Positions 7,015 through 13,075 of a DNA stretch of 13,075 nucleotides are shown piece by piece. Source of the DNA: Granulicella sp. UBA5172 (GTDB lineage: Bacteria > Acidobacteriota > Terriglobia > Terriglobales > Acidobacteriaceae). The stretch is taken from assembly GCA_002413385.1 (NCBI GenBank), contig DHWW01000284.1:479-13553 (forward strand), given 5' to 3'. The translations under genes were made by a program, and so were the position numbers. Below the pieces are notes generated by a model that was given only the letters and a program-made list of their open reading frames with translations, was not told the DNA's origin and made no database searches. Within the stretch, counting starts at the first letter, position 1, and each line of letters opens with the position of its first letter.

Positions 7015-10000
7015 TCAGAAGGTGAATTTTCCGCCGAACTGCATCTGGCGCGGCGGGTAAGCGCCGCTCAGGCGGCCAAAGGAGGAGCCGCTGGTCGCGT
7101 TGGTTCCGAGGCTGCTGTAGTTAGTGTGATTGAGAACGTTGAAGGCGTTCACTTCAAAGCGGAATGCGAGACGCTCGTGGATGGGGAAGTTCTTCGCGAG
7201 GTTTACGTCCAACTGATCGAGGCCCGGCAGCACCACCTGACCGACGCCCGAGTTGCCGAACGCGTTGGCTGGCGGCGCGGTAAAGGCCGCAGGATTAAGA
7301 AACTGCCGGACATGTCCCGCCAGCGTACAGCACGGCCCTTTCTGATAGACCGGCTGACCGGGGACGTAGTTGGCGCGCCGCGTTCCCAGTGTCGGGGCCG
7401 CTGCACTGATGTCGTAGAATGGACCGGTCTGGAGACGCCATACTGCGGTGACCATGAAGCCGCCGGGACCCTCGCGCAGCAGTCTGTTGCGGCCGCGGAA
7501 GTTCGGCAACTGATAGTTTATATCGGTGACGAAGGCATGCTTGCGGTCGATGTTGAGCTCGCCGTAGTTGTAATTGAGGCTCTGCCAATTGACGAGGTCG
7601 CTGTTGTTGGCGGCGGAGTCCCCCAGTGCCTTGGCGTAGGTATAGCTGCCAGTGAAGGCCAGCGCTCCCTTGCGCTTGGAGATGTAGATCTGCAGCGCGT
7701 TGTAGTTGGAATTCGAATCGCTGCGGTTCTGGCTAATAGAGCCGAAGCCCTGATAGGGATTGTAATAATTGGAGCTGTTGCTTTGGTTGGCGGCGACCAG
7801 CGCGAGCGACGGTTGATTGACATTGGGCGAACGCAGCAGATGGTGTCCGACGTTGCCGACGTAGGTGGTCTCGAGGAGCATGCCCATCGGCAGTACTCGC
7901 TGTACGCCCAGCGAGTACTGGTCGATGTAGGGATTTTTCAGGTGCGGATCGATGGCGCTGATGCTTGACTGCAGGCCGGTGTTATTCGCACTGCCGCTGG
8001 TGATGTTCCCCAGGTTGGCGTTGTCGAACTCGATGTTCTGCAGGTAGGGCTGAATGTTGACCTGGCTGAAGCCCACGTTGCCTTCAGGCCGGTAGTAGAA
8101 GGTGCCGAATCCGCCGCGAATGGAGGTCTTCTCGTCCACGGCGTAGGCAAATCCAATGCGCGGACCGAAGGCCCCGTGCATGGTGTAGAGGCCGCGCGGG
8201 GCGACCGCCGGAATCTCAGGATAAGCTGCCGTGTTGATGTTCGGTACGCGGTCGATCTGGTCGGATGGAATAGGAGCGGCCGTGCGCACGATGCCGTTAT
8301 ACGGATTGCCGGTGCCGGGAATGACTTTGCCTGCGGTGGTGACAGTAATGGCCTTTGCCGGGTCGTAGTACGAGGGGTCGAAGTTTCCGTAGTTGTTGCC
8401 CTGCGCGTAGAGCGGCAGTATGTCCTGCCAGCGAACGCCGAACTCGAGACTCAGGTTGCGGGTCGCCTTCCAGGTGTCCTGCACGAAAGCCTCGGGCTGC
8501 GAGAAGCGGAAGTGGCCGACGGGATCGGCGTTGGCCTCGGTGTAGCTCTGGAAGTTGCCCAGCAAGGCGTCGGCCAGTGCATTGCCGGTGGTGTTGGGAT
8601 TGTTGCCCTTGTTGAACACGACATTGCCGTTGTAGTTGGGTCGGCCGTTCTGATCGATACGGTCGCGGATATAAACCCCGCCGAACTTGATCAGGTGGTT
8701 TCCGCGGGAGATCGTGACCGTATCTCCAACCTGGATATCCGTGGTCGGCGAGTTGAGTTGGAAGTAGGGTCCGGTGAACGGCGCGTAATTTGTGATCGAG
8801 ACCGATGGAATTCCGTTGGGATATTCGCCGGCCGTGGGAAAGAGTTTCTGATATTGGAAGCCGTAGGTTGAGCGTTTATAGTTCACGCCGTAGGGCGGAA
8901 TGTGCTGGGATACATAGGAGAAGTTCGCCGTCGCCTGATTGATGATGTCGGGGGTGAAGATGAACGTCTCGGAGACAAGCATACTTACTCCCGGTCGATT
9001 GCGGGTGGTCGGCACCGTGGGCAGCACGCCGCCGCTCGAGAATGTTCCGTAAGGATCGATGAGCGAGTTGGAGTCGTTGAGCCAACGACCGTAGATATGG
9101 TTACGCTTATTGATGTTGTAATCGAGCCGCGCGAAGTCTTCGCGGAAGTTCAGCGGATTGCTTGGCGAGATGCTCAGATTGTTTGTCGCTGTCGGCGAGT
9201 CGGTAAAGCCGCCAAGCGTCTCCATTACCTGGTAGACCTTGGCGATGGCCTTGCCGTCTGGCGTCATCAGAGCTGCGATGTTGTTGCCGGCGATTGGCAC
9301 CTTGGTAGTGGTTGCGGTGCCGGGCATGTAAAGCTGCGGCTGGCTGCTGAAGTCGCCGTTCAGCAGCGCGCTGCCGGGCACGGTGAACAACTGCGGGGCC
9401 TGCTGCTGGCGCAGGCGCTTGAACTCTTCGCCGACATAGAAGAAAAGCTTGTCATGGAGGATCGGGCCGCCTACCCCATAGCCGAAGTCGTTGAAGCGCA
9501 GGTGGGTCTTGAATGCGCTGAAGAACGGGCGCGCGTCGAAGACGTTATTGCGGATGTACTCGAACGCCGATCCATGCCACTGGTTGGTGCCGCTCTTGGT
9601 GACGATGTTAAATGCCGGACCTGAGGTGCGACCAAACTCGGCGGAGAAGTTGGAGGTCTCGATGTTGACCTGCTGGATGAAGTCGGGGCTGACGTTGTTG
9701 ATCAGCGAGCCGTTTGATCCCGAAACCTGGTTGAATGCGCCGTCTACGGTGAGGTTGGCGGAGTCGGCGCGATTGCCATTGACCACCTGGTTGGTGGAAT
9801 TGAGGCCGGTGGTAATGGAAAAGATGTCGGGATTGGTGACCACGGCGCCGGGAATGAGGGTCAAAACCTGCGTATATTCCCGGCCGTTGAGTGGCAGCGT
9901 ATCGACTTCGCGGGTGTCGATGACATGAGCAAGTTCGCCAGAGGTGGTATTCATCGCTTCACCCTGCACGGCTTCGACGGTGACAACTTCGGTCGCGGAG

Positions 10001-10353
10001 CCGACCTTGAGATGGAAGTCGGCGGTGACGTGGGAATCGGCGTTGATGCTCAGGCCGGAGCGCCTTTCGGTACCGTAGGCGGCCATCTTGACCTCAACCG
10101 TATACTCGCCAATGGGCAGATTGGGGGCGACGTAGAAGCCATTGCTGTTGGTCGTGGCGGTGTGGACTCCCTGGGTACCGACCTGGATGAGGGTGACGGT
10201 GGCGCCGGGGATGACGGCGCCGGATGGGTCGGTGACGGTTCCAGCGATCTGGCCCAGGGATGTCTGGGCGTGTAGCGGTCGGGACAATCCAATTGTCAAA
10301 CTCAAACTGAGGAACAAGATGATGCGGGTAAGCCTGGGCAACTTTTTGAACAT
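7015..10353 (-). CDS. TonB-dependent outer-membrane receptor with N-terminal carboxypeptidase-regulatory-like domain (Oar-like)
   Basis: The protein has 1,112 residues, standard for the large acidobacterial receptors. Residues 1-29 are a Sec signal peptide (KKLPRLTR, hydrophobic core, cleavage after RPLHA). A CarboxypepD_reg/CNA-B-like beta-sandwich follows at about 33-115 (GQIAGTVTDPSGAVIPGATV, NGFYVAPNLPIGEYTV). The plug begins near 120 and holds VDTLPLNGREY at 150-160. The rest is a 22-strand-type barrel ending in MQFGGKFTF, with the terminal Phe expected for BAM insertion. Such receptors take up substrates too large for porins, driven by TonB-ExbBD, which are not in the window. No SusD-like partner is seen, as expected outside Bacteroidota. 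The neighbours, a GH2 enzyme 83 bases upstream and DUF2264 downstream, point to a glycan or oligosaccharide substrate. The ATG at 10353 has GGAGG four bases upstream. The substrate is inferred only from the neighbours. Confidence 0.95.
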   Translation of the reverse strand: MFKKLPRLTRIILFLSLSLTIGLSRPLHAQTSLGQIAGTVTDPSGAVIPGATVTLIQVGTQGVHTATTNSNGFYVAPNLPIGEYTVEVKMAAYGTERRSGLSINADSHVTADFHLKVGSATEVVTVEAVQGEAMNTTSGELAHVIDTREVDTLPLNGREYTQVLTLIPGAVVTNPDIFSITTGLNSTNQVVNGNRADSANLTVDGAFNQVSGSNGSLINNVSPDFIQQVNIETSNFSAEFGRTSGPAFNIVTKSGTNQWHGSAFEYIRNNVFDARPFFSAFKTHLRFNDFGYGVGGPILHDKLFFYVGEEFKRLRQQQAPQLFTVPGSALLNGDFSSQPQLYMPGTATTTKVPIAGNNIAALMTPDGKAIAKVYQVMETLGGFTDSPTATNNLSISPSNPLNFREDFARLDYNINKRNHIYGRWLNDSNSLIDPYGTFSSGGVLPTVPTTRNRPGVSMLVSETFIFTPDIINQATANFSYVSQHIPPYGVNYKRSTYGFQYQKLFPTAGEYPNGIPSVSITNYAPFTGPYFQLNSPTTDIQVGDTVTISRGNHLIKFGGVYIRDRIDQNGRPNYNGNVVFNKGNNPNTTGNALADALLGNFQSYTEANADPVGHFRFSQPEAFVQDTWKATRNLSLEFGVRWQDILPLYAQGNNYGNFDPSYYDPAKAITVTTAGKVIPGTGNPYNGIVRTAAPIPSDQIDRVPNINTAAYPEIPAVAPRGLYTMHGAFGPRIGFAYAVDEKTSIRGGFGTFYYRPEGNVGFSQVNIQPYLQNIEFDNANLGNITSGSANNTGLQSSISAIDPHLKNPYIDQYSLGVQRVLPMGMLLETTYVGNVGHHLLRSPNVNQPSLALVAANQSNSSNYYNPYQGFGSISQNRSDSNSNYNALQIYISKRKGALAFTGSYTYAKALGDSAANNSDLVNWQSLNYNYGELNIDRKHAFVTDINYQLPNFRGRNRLLREGPGGFMVTAVWRLQTGPFYDISAAAPTLGTRRANYVPGQPVYQKGPCCTLAGHVRQFLNPAAFTAPPANAFGNSGVGQVVLPGLDQLDVNLAKNFPIHERLAFRFEVNAFNVLNHTNYSSLGTNATSGSSFGRLSGAYPPRQMQFGGKFTF

Positions 10354-10436
10354 GGCGCCTCCAAGAATTCACTTACAGAAAGTATCGTGACGTCTTACGT
10401 TATTGAATAGGGAGTAACTGGAATATGCTGAGGCGG

Positions 10437-12278
10437 CTAGTTGGGTTTGCCGACGGCACCGTCTTCGTAGGCCTTTTGCATGATGAAGAACGCCTGTTTT
10501 TTGACGCCTTGATCTGAGATGAGGCCCTTGCGGTTGTATCCGTCCTGGAGCAGAGGGAGGTTGCGGGTGGGGGAGCGAAAGTCCATGAGGATCCATGGGG
10601 TGGTTCCGCGGAGCTGGGGGATCTTGTGGAACATGTCGATCTGGTGGCGGTAGACGTTGGCCTGATACTCCTCGGTCCAGCGCCGGGCGATGGTTCCGTG
10701 ATTTCCGGCTTTGGCCTCGGCGCCGAATTCGCTCATGATGATGGGTTTCTGGGGGAGGTCCCAGGTGACGGTGTCGGCGAGTGTGGGCTCACCCTGATAC
10801 CAGCCGATGTACTCGTTGACGCCGACGACGTCGAGGACCTGGGCGAGGGGGTCGGTGAGGGTCATGGTTGAGCCTTCGAGGCGGGCGGTGTTGAGGGCGG
10901 CGGTGACGGGGCGGCTGGCGTCGAGGGCGTGGGCCTGCTCGACGAGGCGGGTGAGGAACTCGGTGCGGGTGGGGTTGTTGGGGGTCTCGTTGGCGACGGA
11001 CCAGAAGAGGATAGATGCTTTGTCGCGGTCGCGGCGGATCATCTCGTGGAGCATGAAGTCGGCTTTGGTGTAGACCTCGGGGTTGTCGAAGGCGATGTGC
11101 TGCCAGAGGGGGATCTCAGACCAGACCATGATGCCCTGGCGATCGGCGGCGCGGAGCATGCGCTCGTCGTTGGGGTAGTGGGCGAGGCGGATGAAGTTGG
11201 CGTGGAGTTGATGGACCCAGGCGAGGAGGGTGTCGACGTCCTTTTCGGAGTAGACGCGGCCACTGTGGTAGGGGGCTTCGCCCTGGACGCAGACGCCGCG
11301 GAGGTAGATGGGCTTGCCGTTGAGCAGGATGTGGGTGCCTTCGACGCGGATATCACGGAAGCCGACGTCGTCGTTGAGGGTGTCCTGGCCAGCGGCGATT
11401 TCGAGCTTGTAGAGCTTGGGGGATCCGGGAGACCAGAGGCTGAGGGAGCTCGCGGTGAGATCGAAGGCGGCGCGGCCGTCGGCGTCGGTGGTGACGGTGG
11501 TGGCGAGATGGGCTTCGGGGACTTTGATGGTGACGGGAAGGCCGGCAGATGCGCCTTCGACGTGGACGTAGCCGGAGATTTTGTTGGAGGTGCCGGAGAC
11601 CAGGTGGGCGTCATAGTCGTCGATAAAGTGGGCGGGAACCGCAACCAGGGAGACGTCGCGGGTGAGGCCGCCGTAGTTGTACCAGTCGTAGTTGAGGGCG
11701 GGAATGCCGTCGACGAGGCGGGTGGAGTCAACGGCGATGACGACGAAGTTGCTGCCGGAATGGAGGACCTGGGTGGCTTCGCAATCGAAGGGGGTAAAGC
11801 CGCCCTCGTGGTCGCATAGGCGCTTGCCATTAACCCAGACATGAGAGCGGTAGTTGGCTGCGCCGATGTGGAGGAAGGTGCGGATGCCGGGCTTGGGCTG
11901 GAAGTCAAAGTTGCGCTCGTACCAGATAACGCCTTCGTAGCGGAAGAGGGTGGGATCCTGGGTGTTCCAGTCGCCGGGGACGTTGAGGGTGGGGGCGGTG
12001 GCGAAGTTGTACTCGGCAGGCTTGGTGGGGCCGGAGACGTCGAGATGCTGATTGAGGGCGTAGGTGTTGTCTCTGATCTCGCCCTGGGGGGTGTAGAGGT
12101 TGGCACCGGTCATGTCGACGAGGTAGTGCCAGGGGCCGTCGAGGCTGATGGCGGGGCGGTGGTCAACGTCGACGAGGAGAGTGTTGAGGGGTTGCTGGGC
12201 GATAGCGGCCGTGACGGAGGCCAAAAAGAGCAGCGCTGAAAGGAGAAGAAAATTCGGTGAAAGCACGCGCTGCAGCAT
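10437..12278 (-). CDS. Secreted GH2 glycoside hydrolase, beta-glucuronidase-like
   Basis: Starting at the ATG at 12278 (GGAGA six bases upstream), the product has 613 residues. A signal peptide covers about 1-27 (RVLSPNF, LLLSALLFLA, cleavage near AIA-QQ). It then has the GH2 sugar-binding jelly roll (about 45-215: LDGPWHY, WYERNF, AANYRSHVWVNG, HEGGFTPF, YGGLTRDVSL), the Ig-like domain (about 220-310) and the TIM barrel (about 315-605). The acid/base is Glu431 in SVANETPNN and the nucleophile Glu517 in IIMSEFGAE. NRKG (Asn582, Lys584) fits the N-x-K motif by which GH2 beta-glucuronidases grip the uronate carboxylate, arguing against a plain beta-galactosidase. In-frame ATGs at 12296 and 12362 would lengthen the N-terminus; 12296 has AGGGGG upstream and is a fair alternative. 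It is predicted to be periplasmic or extracellular, freeing glucuronate or galacturonate from oligosaccharides. The receptor gene follows after 83 bases. Confidence 0.93.
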   Translation of the reverse strand: MLQRVLSPNFLLLSALLFLASVTAAIAQQPLNTLLVDVDHRPAISLDGPWHYLVDMTGANLYTPQGEIRDNTYALNQHLDVSGPTKPAEYNFATAPTLNVPGDWNTQDPTLFRYEGVIWYERNFDFQPKPGIRTFLHIGAANYRSHVWVNGKRLCDHEGGFTPFDCEATQVLHSGSNFVVIAVDSTRLVDGIPALNYDWYNYGGLTRDVSLVAVPAHFIDDYDAHLVSGTSNKISGYVHVEGASAGLPVTIKVPEAHLATTVTTDADGRAAFDLTASSLSLWSPGSPKLYKLEIAAGQDTLNDDVGFRDIRVEGTHILLNGKPIYLRGVCVQGEAPYHSGRVYSEKDVDTLLAWVHQLHANFIRLAHYPNDERMLRAADRQGIMVWSEIPLWQHIAFDNPEVYTKADFMLHEMIRRDRDKASILFWSVANETPNNPTRTEFLTRLVEQAHALDASRPVTAALNTARLEGSTMTLTDPLAQVLDVVGVNEYIGWYQGEPTLADTVTWDLPQKPIIMSEFGAEAKAGNHGTIARRWTEEYQANVYRHQIDMFHKIPQLRGTTPWILMDFRSPTRNLPLLQDGYNRKGLISDQGVKKQAFFIMQKAYEDGAVGKPN

Positions 12279-13075
12279 GAATGTTCTCCATCTCATTTTC
12301 TTGCCCCCTATGTCTTCCTTGCAACAGATCAGGCTGGAGGCTATCGTGCGAGGACTGGTCATAAAATTCCTATCAATGCAATTGAAGTGATTTCAGCAGT
12401 GCGGGCCAGAGTTGACAGCGGGAGATCTAACCCATCGCAACAAGGGTCCGTATCCTCCGATGAGAGTAGGCCACCGAAAAGCGTGGGCGCTTACAACAGG
12501 TCTTCGGAAGCCCCCCGAATAGTAGATGTCTCCGCCGGAAATTGTCAATAGCAATATAATTCTCTATCGGGTATTGGCTTGGACTTTGCCAAGTTTGATT
12601 CATACCCAAAGGCTTGAATCAGAGCTGTGCCGTGAATTGCTCTTCCCTGCCGGCACCGTGACGGGAAAGGTCTGGGTCGCGGTCGGGGCAGCTCCATAGG
12701 GGAACTGGACAAGATCGGTGTAGACCACCGTTGGCACCTCACCTTCACCGAGGGATGTAAGCGATGCGGAAGCTCTCTCGCTCAGGCTAGACCAAAAGCT
12801 CTGTCGTAGTGCACGAAATACGGGGCGGCCTCAACCGGTCGATGCAACACTGGCCGACTTGAACGAAGCCGCTGGGGGGCGGACGCTTTCGCGTGGGGCT
12901 GTGCGGGCGGGAGTGGCGTTGAGTTAGGTCCTTGTCGCAGAGTAGGTTGCCCACAGAGGGAGAAGGAGGGTGCCTGCTCATCGAATCGATGCGCGAGGTT
13001 ATCCCCAAGAAGCATCGTCAATCATTTGCAAGCATGAGGAGCACCCAACAGAGAAGAAATCCCGTGGCAATGATT
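12279..13075. other. About 800 bases upstream of the GH2 gene with no supported gene
   Basis: Short open frames exist on both strands, but none has a recognisable family, a good ribosome-binding site and a credible length together. The minus strand from 12830 to 12600 is open and includes VPTVVYTDLVQFPYGAAPTA and TQTFPVTVPAGKS, which has the composition of a secreted beta-sandwich protein and could be the worn tail of a lost gene. The plus strand is open from an ATG at 12989 to the window edge with no nearby Shine-Dalgarno. No convincing promoter for the GH2 gene was found in the region just upstream of it (12297-12440). Confidence 0.5.

Noticed and set aside
6997..10275. Several plus-strand open frames of 116-323 codons under the TonB-dependent receptor gene
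   Set aside because: They are antisense shadows of a clear 1,112-residue receptor and show no recognisable domain or ribosome-binding site.
10929..12106. Long open frames overlapping the GH2 gene (296 codons plus strand, 355 codons minus strand alternate frame)
   Set aside because: Low-complexity translations rich in G/V/E or P/S/T, with no family resemblance. They arise from the GC-rich third positions of the real GH2 gene.
12600..12830. Minus-strand open stretch containing VPTVVYTDLVQFPYGAAPTA
   Set aside because: It reads like the end of a secreted beta-sandwich protein, but has no start, no defined family and stops abruptly at both sides. Kept only as a possible worn remnant.
12782..13021. 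Minus-strand open frames of 73-79 codons in two overlapping frames
   Set aside because: Proline/arginine-rich composition, no family, and neither frame is favoured over the other.
12989..13075. Plus-strand open frame from an ATG at 12989 running off the window edge
   Set aside because: Only 29 codons are visible, the sequence is not recognised, and the nearest GGAGG is about 20 bases from the ATG.

Overview
The window looks like chromosomal DNA from an Acidobacteriota-type soil bacterium. The main evidence is an approximately 1,100-residue TonB-dependent receptor with an N-terminal carboxypeptidase-regulatory-like domain and the plug motif VDTLPLNGREY, a protein type greatly expanded in that phylum. 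It sits beside a GH2 enzyme and a Tat-exported DUF2264 protein. No rRNA, tRNA or CRISPR array was seen. Every well-supported intact gene lies on the minus strand, so the layout below runs from high to low coordinates in transcription order.

Right block (12278 to 5453): a glycan-use cluster. It holds a secreted GH2 beta-glucuronidase-like enzyme with the N-x-K uronate-recognition signature, an Oar-like TonB-dependent outer-membrane receptor, and a Tat-exported DUF2264 (GH154-type) protein. Together they suggest release and uptake of uronic-acid-bearing oligosaccharides. About 800 bases upstream of the GH2 gene contain no gene I can defend.

Middle block (about 5290 to 3860): a graveyard of mobile and defence DNA. 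It contains a remnant of an AbiEii-type nucleotidyltransferase toxin, a 22-codon scrap resembling the end of an IS66 accessory protein, and an IS1595-family transposase that is N-terminally truncated and frameshifted. The same 13-base word built on the palindrome CAATCGATTG lies on each side of the transposase remnant. One copy is upstream of the gntR gene and the other overlaps a consensus-like plus-strand promoter.

Left block (3789 to 1): a compact apparent operon of a GntR/FCD regulator, a succinate-semialdehyde-dehydrogenase-like aldehyde dehydrogenase, a small SAF-domain protein, a large UxaA-family lyase subunit, and the start of a PF02615 (Ldh2/ComC-type) dehydrogenase cut by the window edge. 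The small and large lyase subunits resemble SuyA and SuyB, (2R)-sulfolactate sulfo-lyase, more than altronate or galactarate dehydratase. Combined with the aldehyde dehydrogenase and ComC-type dehydrogenase, the block can be read as a lower pathway for C3 sulfonates: sulfolactaldehyde to sulfolactate to pyruvate plus sulfite. This is the most interesting hypothesis here, but substrate identity is inferred. The large subunit carries a one-base frameshift in a run of six A, so it is either a recent pseudogene, a sequencing error, or a slippage-dependent gene.
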